From Flavobacterium cerinum (GTDB taxonomy: Bacteria; Bacteroidota; Bacteroidia; Flavobacteriales; Flavobacteriaceae), in NCBI RefSeq assembly GCF_004028155.1, contig NZ_SBII01000008.1, positions 215,163 to 279,162 of the forward strand: a DNA stretch of 64,000 nucleotides, written 5' to 3'. The translations under genes were made by a program, and so were the position numbers. Shown piece by piece: positions 28,327-37,197 of the stretch. Numbering within the stretch: the first letter of the stretch is position 1; the number at the start of each line of letters is the position of its first letter. Below the pieces are notes generated by a model. The model did no database searches. It saw only the letters and a list, made by a program, of their open reading frames with translations, and was not told the DNA's origin.

Positions 28327-30096
28327 TTACATTTGCTTTTCCAGTGCAGTTATTGTGGTAACGGCATTATCATAATCCTGTTGCATGGCCACACCTGATG
28401 AAGGCGCGTACCTGGCAAACTCACAGCTGTCCATCAGCTTAAGGAAATCATTTACGGTTTGCGCATCTGCTTTACGCGAAAGCAGCAATTCCTGTATGTT
28501 TTCCTTTCTCATTTCTGATGTTTCTATGCTAAGCTTCCCTTTAAGGAAATTGTGCAGGGCTTTTTCGAGCGCTACATAGAACGGTTCTTTACTGCCCAGT
28601 TGCTTTTTGGCTTCCGAAAGGTATTTCTTCGCCAGCTTATTGTTGGTTCTTATTTTGTTACCTGTAACATCGTTATCATAGGTTTCTTTTTTCTTCTTAG
28701 CCAATACAATAACCGGGATTAGCAGGAACGGAATAAATAACAGTGCGTAGAACAATCCTGACCCGAAGAAATCGCTTTTGCCAACTGCCTGTAACGAAGT
28801 ATCCAACGCTATAAAACGGAATGGCTCTACAGCCCCTGCTTTTTTCTTATCGGCAGTGGCATTTTTAGAAGCACTATCATGATTTTCAGGTACATTAAGC
28901 ACATCGACCATAATCTCATTATGCGTAATAGTCTTATAAGTGCCTGAGGCCAGGTCGAACCATGAGAATGACAATTCTTTTATAGGGTATTTTCCTTTGC
29001 TCTGCGGCACTATCGTATAAATATCAGATATACTGCCCTCCATGCCGGTTAACGGCGTTGTAACATTCTCTTTGTGCTCCGGATCGTATAATTCTAACGC
29101 AGACGGAACCTGTGGTTTAGGCAGCGTAAATAATTTTAGATTTCCTCTACCCGATACCACTACGTCAAGCTGCAGCGTTTCGCCATTGCTTATTGTTGTT
29201 TTAGATGGTGTAACTTTAAAGTCGAAACTCCCCACCGCTCCAGTAAAGCCTGCCGGTTTCCCTTTCTCAGGTAATGGTTTTACATTAATGAATTTCTTGC
29301 CTGCCGACACTACCTTGTTTGTAGCAATGGTAGACTGTCTTCCAAAAAAGTCCCTTCTCCCATCCGGTACTTCCATATTCACATCAAGAGTAAGCGGTTC
29401 TATTTCCAGCCTGCCGTCTTTTTGCGGATACAGTACGGTTTTGCGTAGCACTACCATACGGTAGCTTTGCCCCTGATAGTTTTCTTCCTGTAAAACAAGG
29501 TTTTTGATATCGATGTTCTGACTCCAAAAATCATTGTATCGCGGGCTGTTAACCTCTTTCCAGCCGCTCACCGCCGTATTATGGCTTACATAAAATTTAT
29601 AGACTACCGTTACCGGTTCGTTTAGATACGGATTCGTTTTACTCACCTCGGCAACCAGGTGAACACCCTGTGCCGTGTTTTCCTGTACCTGCTGTGCCTG
29701 ATTGTTGGCATACGGGTTTGTAGGATCTGCACCCTGTACTGCATCGCCAATTTTAATTTTAATTGGAGCCGTTTTATACACCTTATCGCCTATTTCTATA
29801 CTTGCCGAACCTATCGTAAATGTACCTTTTGCAGTTGGGATAAGCAGGTATTTATAACTTTTGCTAAAACTACGCTTCCCATTTACCCAGGAATTACTTA
29901 TCATTTGCTGAGGTCCCTGTGCCCTAAAGTTGGGGAACTGAGGTGGCGTAAAATTATCACCATCCTCATTCATGGAAAATTCCACGATAAGGCGTTCGTT
30001 TATGCCCAGCGAGGTTTTGCTGGGTGTAGCTTTAAATTCTACCTGTGCATAAAGTCCCTGCACACAAAGTAATAGTAGTAAGATGTATTTTTTCAT
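28327..30096 (-). CDS. batD: BatD family protein
   Basis: This 589-aa protein has a signal peptide, repeated immunoglobulin-like beta domains across about 400 residues (the first with FKATPSKTSLGINERL, a later one with FKVTPSKTTISNGETL), a single membrane segment near residues 445-465 and a soluble helical C-terminus. BatD is a periplasmic/inner-membrane part of the Bat complex. It is separated from batC by 215 bases containing a repeat, so it may have its own promoter. Confidence 0.9.
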   Translation of the reverse strand: MKKYILLLLLCVQGLYAQVEFKATPSKTSLGINERLIVEFSMNEDGDNFTPPQFPNFRAQGPQQMISNSWVNGKRSFSKSYKYLLIPTAKGTFTIGSASIEIGDKVYKTAPIKIKIGDAVQGADPTNPYANNQAQQVQENTAQGVHLVAEVSKTNPYLNEPVTVVYKFYVSHNTAVSGWKEVNSPRYNDFWSQNIDIKNLVLQEENYQGQSYRMVVLRKTVLYPQKDGRLEIEPLTLDVNMEVPDGRRDFFGRQSTIATNKVVSAGKKFINVKPLPEKGKPAGFTGAVGSFDFKVTPSKTTISNGETLQLDVVVSGRGNLKLFTLPKPQVPSALELYDPEHKENVTTPLTGMEGSISDIYTIVPQSKGKYPIKELSFSWFDLASGTYKTITHNEIMVDVLNVPENHDSASKNATADKKKAGAVEPFRFIALDTSLQAVGKSDFFGSGLFYALLFIPFLLIPVIVLAKKKKETYDNDVTGNKIRTNNKLAKKYLSEAKKQLGSKEPFYVALEKALHNFLKGKLSIETSEMRKENIQELLLSRKADAQTVNDFLKLMDSCEFARYAPSSGVAMQQDYDNAVTTITALEKQM

Positions 30097-30193
30097 CGTT
30101 TTTTAAATCCTTAACCTGAAATATATTTCGTTTTCAAATTATAATTTTCGTCAAGATCCTTTTAAATCTTTTTATTTGAAATGTTCCTTCAAA

Positions 30194-30266
30194 GAGATTC
30201 TTCGACTCCATTTTATTTCGCTCAGAATGACAAAACGACTGTCATTTCGACGGAGGAAAAATCTCA
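30194..30266. repeat. GTCGAAG-type palindromic repeat between batC and batD
   Basis: An imperfect inverted repeat begins GAGATTCTTCGACTCC and ends GGAGGAAAAATCTC, with CGCTCAGAATGACA and TGTCATTTCGACGG inside. It splits the bat operon with a structure that could act as a terminator, attenuator or mRNA stabiliser. It is related to the elements at 27433 and 5439. Confidence 0.6.
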
Positions 30267-30311
30267 AAATGGCAACAATCAATTCTATTAGTGTCGGTTC
30301 CCGTTAAAATG

Positions 30312-31109
30312 TTACCAGTCTTTCTCCTGTTTTTTAGATTGGATCTTAGCTTTTTTAGCCTGGATCTTCTCCTGGATCTTTTTCTCTTCGTTGTTCATGG
30401 CGTCAAGCAGGTTTTCCATACGCTGTTTAGACGGGCTTGGTCCTGCTTCCGGTTTAGGCTTGCCTTTGTCTTCGCCCTTATCCTTCTGGTCTCCGTTATC
30501 GCCTTGGTCTTTTTTATCATCGCCTCCGCCCTTGTTTTTATCTTTCTGGTCGTCGCCCTTATCGCCTTTATCTTTTTTATCATCTCCGCCTTTAGGGTCT
30601 TTAGGCGGCTGATTCTTATCATCTTTCTTGTCGTCCTTCTTATCTTTATCTTCAGGTTTTGGCGGTGGCGGCGGGTTGTCTTTCAGCATTTTTTTAGCCA
30701 ATGCAAAATTGTATCTCGACTCATCGTCCATAGGGTTATTGCGCAGTGCATTCTTATAGGCTTCTACCGCTTCCTGATACTTTTTCTCTTTCATATACAG
30801 GTTACCTATATTGTGGTAAGCCATGTGTTTTTGCTGTTTTGTAGCTGCATTTTTTAATGCATTAGCATAGGCATTAAACGCCTCAGCATTTTGCTTTTGT
30901 CTGTAAATGGCATTCCCCAGGTTATAAGCAGCCGTAGCCCTTGTAGGCTGTTTGGACTGCGATATCCTGTAATCTGCTTCGGCATCTACATAATTTTTCT
31001 TTAAAAACTCTTCGTTACCCTTCGGCAGGTTATTGTCTTTTACTTTTTTTGCCTGCGCAAATGAAAGCATTGTACATAATAGCAGGCTGTATGTTAATAG
31101 TCTCCTCAT
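30312..31109 (-). CDS. batC: BatC-like TPR protein with Lys/Asp-rich tail
   Basis: After a signal peptide, the first 150 residues form TPR repeats (including YNLGNAIYRQKQN and HNIGNLYMKEKKYQEAV). The remaining 110 are of very low complexity, alternating Lys, Asp and Gly/Pro, like a flexible charged linker. Its start overlaps the batB stop, and it is exported. The charged tail is a common feature of BatC-type proteins and may hold partners of the complex. Confidence 0.82.
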   Translation of the reverse strand: MRRLLTYSLLLCTMLSFAQAKKVKDNNLPKGNEEFLKKNYVDAEADYRISQSKQPTRATAAYNLGNAIYRQKQNAEAFNAYANALKNAATKQQKHMAYHNIGNLYMKEKKYQEAVEAYKNALRNNPMDDESRYNFALAKKMLKDNPPPPPKPEDKDKKDDKKDDKNQPPKDPKGGDDKKDKGDKGDDQKDKNKGGGDDKKDQGDNGDQKDKGEDKGKPKPEAGPSPSKQRMENLLDAMNNEEKKIQEKIQAKKAKIQSKKQEKDW

Positions 31110-32143
31110 TATTCTTTTTCATTAAACAGGTTAAGCTTTCTTATCCATGCTGTTTTTCTTTCAAGGAAAAACACTTCAAGGAACAGCAGTAAAAATGCAG
31201 CCCCAAGGAACCATTGGTATTGCGGCTCATAAACGGCCATCTGTTTAGATTCAAACTCGGTTTTTTCCATGTTATCCAGTGCATTCTTTACATAGTCTGA
31301 CACCTCACGGGTATTCTTACCATATACATAACCGCCTTTTGTAGCTGTGGCAATAGCTTTAAGCGCATCCGGGTACAACTTGGTTACCACCACATTACCC
31401 TCATTATCACGTTTAAAACTTTCTACACGGCCATTTGCTTTTAAAGGTATCGGTCCGCCCTTTTCTGTACCTACACCTACGGTTATTAGCTTAATGCCTT
31501 TTTCTTTCAGTTTAAGTGCAGCCTCGCCGCTGCCTTCGCCATGATCTTCTCCATCGGATATTAAAATAACCAATTTACTGGTTTGCGGATCATCAAAAAA
31601 GGAAGATGACAGTTCTAACGCATCGGTTATAGCTGTTCCCTGAGACGAAACAATATCGGTATTCATGCTTTGCAGGAACATTTTTGCAACACTATAATCA
31701 CCTGTTATAGGCAGTACCGGATAGGCACTTCCTGCATACCCTACGATCCCGATCCTATCAGTACCTAATTGGTTAATGATCTGAGAAACAATTTGCTTTG
31801 CTTTTTCCAGTCGGTTAGGTGCCATATCTTCGGCAAGCATACTCTTAGACACGTCTACAGCAAAAACAATATCAACACCTTCGCGTTTTACGGTTTCTAT
31901 CTTAGTGCCTATTTTTGGGTTTACCAATGCAATTATTATGCCCGCCAATGCCAGCATTAATATAACCAGCTTAAGAGCAGGTTTAAAAACCGACCTTTCG
32001 GGCGTTAGTTTTTTAACCAGGTCCAAGTCGCCAAACTCGCGCTGTTTTTTGCGCTGCCAATATAAATTAAGCAGGAACAACAACACCAGTACCGGGATTA
32101 TACCCAGCAGGTATAAGTATTTTGATTCGTCTAATTCGTACAT
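31109..32143 (-). CDS. batB: BatB von Willebrand factor A protein
   Basis: I prefer ATG 32143 (344 aa), because the longer frame overlaps batA and begins with an implausible tail. Two hydrophobic segments at the N-terminus, a VWA domain with metal site DVSKS near residue 95, and a C-terminal membrane segment define the Bat pattern. The domain usually binds a partner protein through a divalent metal. The stop overlaps the batC start. Confidence 0.9.
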   Translation of the reverse strand: MYELDESKYLYLLGIIPVLVLLFLLNLYWQRKKQREFGDLDLVKKLTPERSVFKPALKLVILMLALAGIIIALVNPKIGTKIETVKREGVDIVFAVDVSKSMLAEDMAPNRLEKAKQIVSQIINQLGTDRIGIVGYAGSAYPVLPITGDYSVAKMFLQSMNTDIVSSQGTAITDALELSSSFFDDPQTSKLVILISDGEDHGEGSGEAALKLKEKGIKLITVGVGTEKGGPIPLKANGRVESFKRDNEGNVVVTKLYPDALKAIATATKGGYVYGKNTREVSDYVKNALDNMEKTEFESKQMAVYEPQYQWFLGAAFLLLFLEVFFLERKTAWIRKLNLFNEKE

Positions 32144-32144
32144 A

Positions 32145-33149
32145 CTAAATAAAGCTTCTGTAAAGGGTTTTCCTTGCCAGTATCTCGGCAAGCAGTAATC
32201 CTAATGCCGCCCAAACAAATGGTCGGAATTTTTCGTCGTAATTATAATATTTCATCTCCTCGATCTCTGTAGTCTCGAGTTTGTTTATCTCGTCATAAAT
32301 AGACTTTAGCTTACTATTGGTCGTTGCCCTAAAGTATTTGCCATCGGTCTTTTTAGCAATTTCTTTCATAAGCTCCTGGTCGATCTCTACCTTTTGCATT
32401 TTGTAAAGGAACTTGCCATCGGCCGTTTTAGCATAAGGGAACTCGGCATTACCATTTGTACCAATACCAATAGTATATACTTTAATACCATATTCTTTAG
32501 CCATATCGGCGGCCATGCTTGGGTCTATAACCCCTGCATTGTTTACCCCATCTGTAAGCAGGATAATGATTCGGCTTTTTGCCTTACTGTCTTTTAAACG
32601 GTTAATAGCTGTTGCAAGACCCACACCAATACCGGTACCATCTTTAAGCACGCTTTCGTCATACTTTATCGATTTGATCGACTCTTTTACCAAAGCTTTA
32701 TCGCTGGTTACAGGTGTTCTTGTATAACTCTCTCCGGCATAAATAACCAGTCCGATACGGTCGTTAGGCCGTGCATCTACGAAATCTGCCGCCACATCTT
32801 TTAATGCTTCAAGACGGTTGGGCTTAAGATCGCGTGCCAGCATACTCCCCGAAACGTCCATTGCCATAACAATATCAATACCTTTTGTGGTTTTGGTCCT
32901 GTTATTCACATCAACACTTCGTGGTCGTGCCAGTGCCACGATAATAAAACTCAGTGCCAGTATCCTCATTACAAAAAGCAGTGGTTTTAACCTGCCCAGT
33001 AGCGATGGTTTTGCTTTAAAAGCATTGATCGAACTTATTTTTAATGTCGCTGTTTGTTTTTTCCTTTTCCAGATGTACCAGCCAATAGCCAATGGAAGCA
33101 GGGCAAACAGCCAAAAGAAACCCGGATGTAAAAAAGTAACATCTTTCAT
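32145..33149 (-). CDS. batA: BatA von Willebrand factor A protein
   Basis: The 334-aa protein has two N-terminal hydrophobic segments, a VWA domain with MIDAS motif DVSGS (in AMDVSGSMLARDL), and a C-terminal membrane segment. It is the paralogue of batB, which starts two bases downstream. BatA and BatB are thought to pair in the membrane and to be activated by the MoxR ATPase. Confidence 0.92.
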   Translation of the reverse strand: MKDVTFLHPGFFWLFALLPLAIGWYIWKRKKQTATLKISSINAFKAKPSLLGRLKPLLFVMRILALSFIIVALARPRSVDVNNRTKTTKGIDIVMAMDVSGSMLARDLKPNRLEALKDVAADFVDARPNDRIGLVIYAGESYTRTPVTSDKALVKESIKSIKYDESVLKDGTGIGVGLATAINRLKDSKAKSRIIILLTDGVNNAGVIDPSMAADMAKEYGIKVYTIGIGTNGNAEFPYAKTADGKFLYKMQKVEIDQELMKEIAKKTDGKYFRATTNSKLKSIYDEINKLETTEIEEMKYYNYDEKFRPFVWAALGLLLAEILARKTLYRSFI

Positions 33150-33151
33150 AA

Positions 33152-34771
33152 TTAATTTACTTTTAGTTCAACAGATTTCTTAACTCTCTCCAATATTTGC
33201 ATCGCATATTCGTCGCCTTCTTCGTGCTGTATCATTACCTGCTGTAATCCCTGTGCCTGTTTAAAGAATAAGATCTCATAATAGGCTCTTGTCGGTTTTT
33301 TAGTAATAGGGTCCGGCATAGACAGGTTACCATAGGCTCTTAATCCTGTTATGCCTTTATCGGTATTAAACTCTTCGCTTTTTACCAATACGTTTGATGC
33401 TCCCTTGGCTTCCATTGCTTTAAGAGTAGACTCAAGTGTAGCATTAAGGTCAACATCTGCCGGTTCTTTAAAGGTAGTGGTCGAAACCAAAACATAGAAC
33501 TTATCGAACATAGATCCATACAGGAACATATTGATGTCTTTAATACTTGCCAAAGCCTCCTTGCCTACCATAGCATTTACATCGGCACGTTTAAGCACCT
33601 TTGGTGTTTCTATAATTACACCCGGATTACCATATTCACTCTTTACCCATTCGCCTTCCAGCAGTTCTTTTGTAGGGTGACCCAATATGTTGTCTTTTAA
33701 ATAACTCATGCCAAAAATTCCAACGGTACTTATAATTGCGATAAGTACTGCTGCAATAGATCCGCCGATGATCAGGTTACGGCGTTTTTTCTCTTTCTTT
33801 TTGCGTTGCGCTTCCAGCCACAAATGGGTATGTAAATCGTCTTCCTCTTTTTCTTCAGGAATACTTTTATCAATAACTACAATGGTTTTTTCGATACGGC
33901 TGCGGTCTTCGGCAATTTCAAAATCAAGCGGACGCGATTTGGCAAACTTTACCATATCTGCCGTGCGCAGTATTTTTTCAAGCTGCTCGAAAGTATCCTG
34001 AGTAAGGTTCATTCTCTTTTTACGAACTGCCATCTGCATGGCCTCTATAAGCTCACTGGTAGTGCTTTCCATTGCAGGAACGTGTATCGCTTCTTCAATA
34101 TAAGTACGGGCAATATTAGTAAGTTCGCTGTAGTAATCTTTAACAGCTCCTTTTTGTAAAAGTTCTTTCTTTTCAAGATTCTGCAGTTCGATAGTTGCTT
34201 TTTCAATAGGTGAAACAAATACTTCTTTCGCTGCTTTTGGAGCCGGTTTTTTTCTTTTTTTAAGATACCACCATACGCCATATGCTGCAACACCAAGACC
34301 TGCAAGTATCGCCAATAACCAATACCAAAAAGCCGTGTCTGACTTTGCTTCCAGCACGGGTTTAATATCAAACATTTTTTGTTTGAGGGTATCTACTTCA
34401 ATATTGCGAACCTCAACAAGAAGCGAATCGGTGCGAATGCTTTTATTGTTAATGATAACTGGTAGTGACGGTATTACATAGCGACCGGAGTCGAACTGTG
34501 TAAGTCCGTATTTTTTTACCAGTTCATACATAGCGCCGTCCTTGATCGTATCTATCGGATACGATTGCAGCACCTCAAGGCTTCCAAAGGTTTTGCCTTC
34601 AGGAAAATTCACCCTTGCAGAAGTATCTACTTTAGCTTTTAGCGTAAGGTTAAACTGCGACCCGATTCTAATTTTTGTGGAATCAATACTTGCCTGAACC
34701 TGCTTATTCTGCCCAAAGACAGTTATAGCGGCCAACAGGAAAAGTACTGTATACAATTTTGTCCTAATCAT
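33152..34771 (-). CDS. Bat-operon BatD-like membrane protein, 539 aa
   Basis: A signal peptide precedes one beta domain (about residues 25-125), a membrane segment near residues 148-170 with a Lys-rich cytoplasmic boundary, a helical soluble region, a second membrane segment near residues 335-355, and a C-terminal beta domain of about 180 residues. It lies between DUF58 and batA, where Bacteroidota operons often carry such a protein, sometimes called BatD-like or left unnamed. The C-terminal domain looks like an addition to the classic design and resembles no family I know. Co-transcribed with batA (2-base gap). Confidence 0.8.
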   Translation of the reverse strand: MIRTKLYTVLFLLAAITVFGQNKQVQASIDSTKIRIGSQFNLTLKAKVDTSARVNFPEGKTFGSLEVLQSYPIDTIKDGAMYELVKKYGLTQFDSGRYVIPSLPVIINNKSIRTDSLLVEVRNIEVDTLKQKMFDIKPVLEAKSDTAFWYWLLAILAGLGVAAYGVWWYLKKRKKPAPKAAKEVFVSPIEKATIELQNLEKKELLQKGAVKDYYSELTNIARTYIEEAIHVPAMESTTSELIEAMQMAVRKKRMNLTQDTFEQLEKILRTADMVKFAKSRPLDFEIAEDRSRIEKTIVVIDKSIPEEKEEDDLHTHLWLEAQRKKKEKKRRNLIIGGSIAAVLIAIISTVGIFGMSYLKDNILGHPTKELLEGEWVKSEYGNPGVIIETPKVLKRADVNAMVGKEALASIKDINMFLYGSMFDKFYVLVSTTTFKEPADVDLNATLESTLKAMEAKGASNVLVKSEEFNTDKGITGLRAYGNLSMPDPITKKPTRAYYEILFFKQAQGLQQVMIQHEEGDEYAMQILERVKKSVELKVN

Positions 34772-34795
34772 TTTTATTTTGTTTTAACCAAGGAT

Positions 34796-35662
34796 TTACC
34801 TGGACTTGAAATAGCCCAGCAGTTTGGTTACATACGACTCGTCTACTCTTGTGCTCACGGTACCTGCACCGCAGCGGCTAAAGGTGTCTTTAAAATATTT
34901 AAGCCTGTCCTGATAGTAATTGGAATACTGCTGCCTTACCGTTTTAGACCCTGTATTTACCAGCATGGTTTCTCCGGTTTCGGCATCTTTCATATTTACA
35001 ATCCCAAGGTTTGGTATTTGCTCTTCGCGAGCGTCATACACACGCACTCCCGTAATATCATGCCTTTTTGAAGCGATCTTAAGCGTATGCTCGTAATCGG
35101 GTGTTGCCATAAAATCGGAAATAAGGAAAACAATGGCTCTCTTTTTTAACACGCCCGAAAGGAATTTTAAGGCCAGCCCCACATCGGTCTTCCTGCTTTT
35201 TGGCTGAAACTCAATAAGCTCACGAATGATGCGCAACACGTGCGATTTTCCTTTTTTAGGCGGTATATAAAGCTCTACCTGGTCTGAGAACAGGATTAAG
35301 CCTATCTTATCATTATTCTGTGTAGCAGAGAAAGCCATTGTAGCAGCGATCTCAGTCACAATATCTTTCTTGAACTGATTTTTAGTACCAAAACTTTCAG
35401 ACCCCGAGATGTCTACCATAAGCATCATGGTAAGCTCGCGCTCTTCTTCAAAAACCTTAATATAAGGTTCGTTATAACGGGCGGTAACGTTCCAGTCTAT
35501 AGCACGTACATCGTCACCAAACTGGTATTGGCGCACCTCACTAAAGGTCATACCACGTCCTTTAAAAGACGAGTGGTATTCACCCGAGAAGATATGATTG
35601 CTCAGCCTTCGGGTCTTGATCTCTATTTTACGTACCTTTTTTAATATCTCTTTTGTATCCAT
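34796..35662 (-). CDS. DUF58 family protein (MoxR-associated)
   Basis: The 288-aa protein carries the DUF58 signature GRGMTFSEVRQYQFGDDVRAIDWNVTAR and a VWA-like fold with MIDAS DISGS (near residue 95). These soluble proteins accompany MoxR ATPases and are thought to be their partner or substrate. It sits between the repeat-filled gap after moxR and the BatD-like gene, 24 bases apart from the latter. Confidence 0.92.
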   Translation of the reverse strand: MDTKEILKKVRKIEIKTRRLSNHIFSGEYHSSFKGRGMTFSEVRQYQFGDDVRAIDWNVTARYNEPYIKVFEEERELTMMLMVDISGSESFGTKNQFKKDIVTEIAATMAFSATQNNDKIGLILFSDQVELYIPPKKGKSHVLRIIRELIEFQPKSRKTDVGLALKFLSGVLKKRAIVFLISDFMATPDYEHTLKIASKRHDITGVRVYDAREEQIPNLGIVNMKDAETGETMLVNTGSKTVRQQYSNYYQDRLKYFKDTFSRCGAGTVSTRVDESYVTKLLGYFKSR

Positions 35663-35670
35663 AATTTTTT

Positions 35671-35780
35671 AAGTTCTGGGTTTTGGGTTGCAGGTTTAGA
35701 GTTGCCAATTGCAACCCATAACACATTTTCCATAACTATCCGGGTTCTAAAACCCGAAACTCGTAACACTTAACCCTAAA
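35671..35780. repeat. GTTCTGGGTTTT-type repeat between moxR and DUF58 genes
   Basis: About 110 bases of G/T-rich then A/C-rich text: AGTTCTGGGTTTTGGGTTGC, a GGGTTGC / GCAACCC stem, then CGGGTTCTAAAACCCG and complementary tails. The two halves form an imperfect inverted repeat. A related string brackets the four-helix-bundle gene at 38996-39433. It lies inside an operon and could fold in the mRNA between moxR and the genes that follow. Confidence 0.6.
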
Positions 35781-35783
35781 CTA

Positions 35784-36788
35784 CTATGGCACTTCGATCT
35801 CGTTAACGATCTTGTTAATGATATCCATTGATGTAATGTTCTCTGCTTCGGCCTCATAGGTTACCCCTATTCTGTGTCTAAGCACGTCGTGCACTACAGC
35901 TCTTACATCTTCCGGTATAACAAAACCTCTGCGTTTAATGAACGCATAGCATTTTGCAGCATTAGCAAGGTTGATACTACCCCTTGGTGAAGATCCAAAG
36001 CTGATAAGTGGCTTAAGTTCTGCCAGCTTATATTTCTCTGGGTAACGGGTAGCGAATATAATATCAAGAATGTATTTTTCTATTTTCTCGTCCATATAAA
36101 CCTCGCGCACTGCTTCCTGCGCTCTTAATATCTGCTCTACAGATACTACCTGGTTTACTTTTTCGAACGATCCTTTAAGGTTTTGACGCACTACAAGGCG
36201 CTCGTCTTCCATTTTAGGATAATCGATAACCGCTTTTAGCATGAAACGGTCTACCTGTGCTTCCGGCAACGGATAAGTACCTTCCTGCTCTACCGGGTTC
36301 ATGGTAGCCATTACTAAAAATGGTCTTTGTAGTTTAAAAGTTTCCTCGCCAATGGTTACCTGCTTTTCCTGCATCGCCTCTAGCAATGCCGATTGTACCT
36401 TGGCAGGAGCCCTGTTGATCTCATCTGCAAGCACGAAGTTTGCAAATATCGGACCCTTTTTAATGGTGAATTCGTTTTGCTTTATGTTGTATATCATCGT
36501 ACCCACAACATCTGCAGGAAGCAAATCGGGAGTGAACTGTATACGGCTAAAGCTACCGTGTACCGCTTGTGATAATGTATTAATTGCCAGTGTTTTTGCA
36601 AGACCCGGTACACCCTCAAGCAGTATATGCCCCTGACCTAAAAGACCAATAAGCAGTCGCTCGATCATGTACTTTTGACCTACTATAACCTTATTCATTT
36701 CCATGACTAACATGTCTACAAAGGCGCTTTCTCTTTCTATTTTTTCGTTGATCGCCCTTATGTCCAGCGTTGACGTATTTTCTTCCAT
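35784..36788 (-). CDS. moxR: MoxR-family AAA ATPase
   Basis: The 334-aa protein shows Walker A GVPGLAKT, Walker B VLADEINRAP, a MATMNPVEQEGTYPLPEAQ motif and sensor regions of the MoxR AAA+ family. These act as chaperone-like remodelers for VWA proteins. It is the first gene of the moxR-DUF58-bat series on the minus strand, with about 120 bases to the DUF58 start, including the repeat. Confidence 0.95.
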   Translation of the reverse strand: MEENTSTLDIRAINEKIERESAFVDMLVMEMNKVIVGQKYMIERLLIGLLGQGHILLEGVPGLAKTLAINTLSQAVHGSFSRIQFTPDLLPADVVGTMIYNIKQNEFTIKKGPIFANFVLADEINRAPAKVQSALLEAMQEKQVTIGEETFKLQRPFLVMATMNPVEQEGTYPLPEAQVDRFMLKAVIDYPKMEDERLVVRQNLKGSFEKVNQVVSVEQILRAQEAVREVYMDEKIEKYILDIIFATRYPEKYKLAELKPLISFGSSPRGSINLANAAKCYAFIKRRGFVIPEDVRAVVHDVLRHRIGVTYEAEAENITSMDIINKIVNEIEVP

Positions 36789-37197
36789 ATCCTTAAAGTG
36801 TATTTTGGAGTGTGAATTTAGTAATGTTAAACTAACGAAACAAATAGAATTTTAATATAATTCATCTTGTTAATGAGTTGTTAAGCATTTTTAATGATTC
36901 TTTGAATAAAAACAATACAGAAAAAATAATGCCAAAAATAAAATTCAATGTAGGGTAAAACTCACTTTGACTGTTACTACTATACTTAGACTAAACATAT
37001 ATTTAAAATTAAGTGCGGAGTTTACACTTCTAAACAAGATTAAATATCTGGTTTCTAAAGATTAAATTTAGCCACGTTAAACTAAGCCTGCCTTCTGTAT
37101 TTTTACAGAAGACAGGCTTTTTCAATTAATTTAATAGTAACAAGTACATAAGGGAAAAATCATTTGATTATTTTTATACTCCAAAAAACCCTTAACA
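36789..37197. other. Intergenic region with an orphan terminator
   Basis: This 409-base A/T-rich gap lies between divergent genes (moxR leftward, the aldo/keto reductase rightward). No coding frame is credible. The notable object is a strong plus-strand terminator at 37084-37122 with no gene upstream of it on that strand, so a short untranslated RNA may be made from about 36960-37120. A TTTG with a poorly placed TA-rich box near 36970-37000 is the only promoter-like sign. Confidence 0.4.
37084..37122 (+). terminator. Orphan terminator facing right
   Basis: The stem AAGCCTGCCTTCTGT / ACAGAAGACAGGCTT has one internal mismatch pair and a 6-base loop, followed by a T run. The minus strand has no such T run. 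Nothing annotated on the plus strand ends here. Confidence 0.7.

Noticed and set aside
30391..30857. Long open frames on the plus strand across the batC tail
   Set aside because: They are mirror images of the Lys/Asp-rich coding sequence of batC and have no start context or homologous look.
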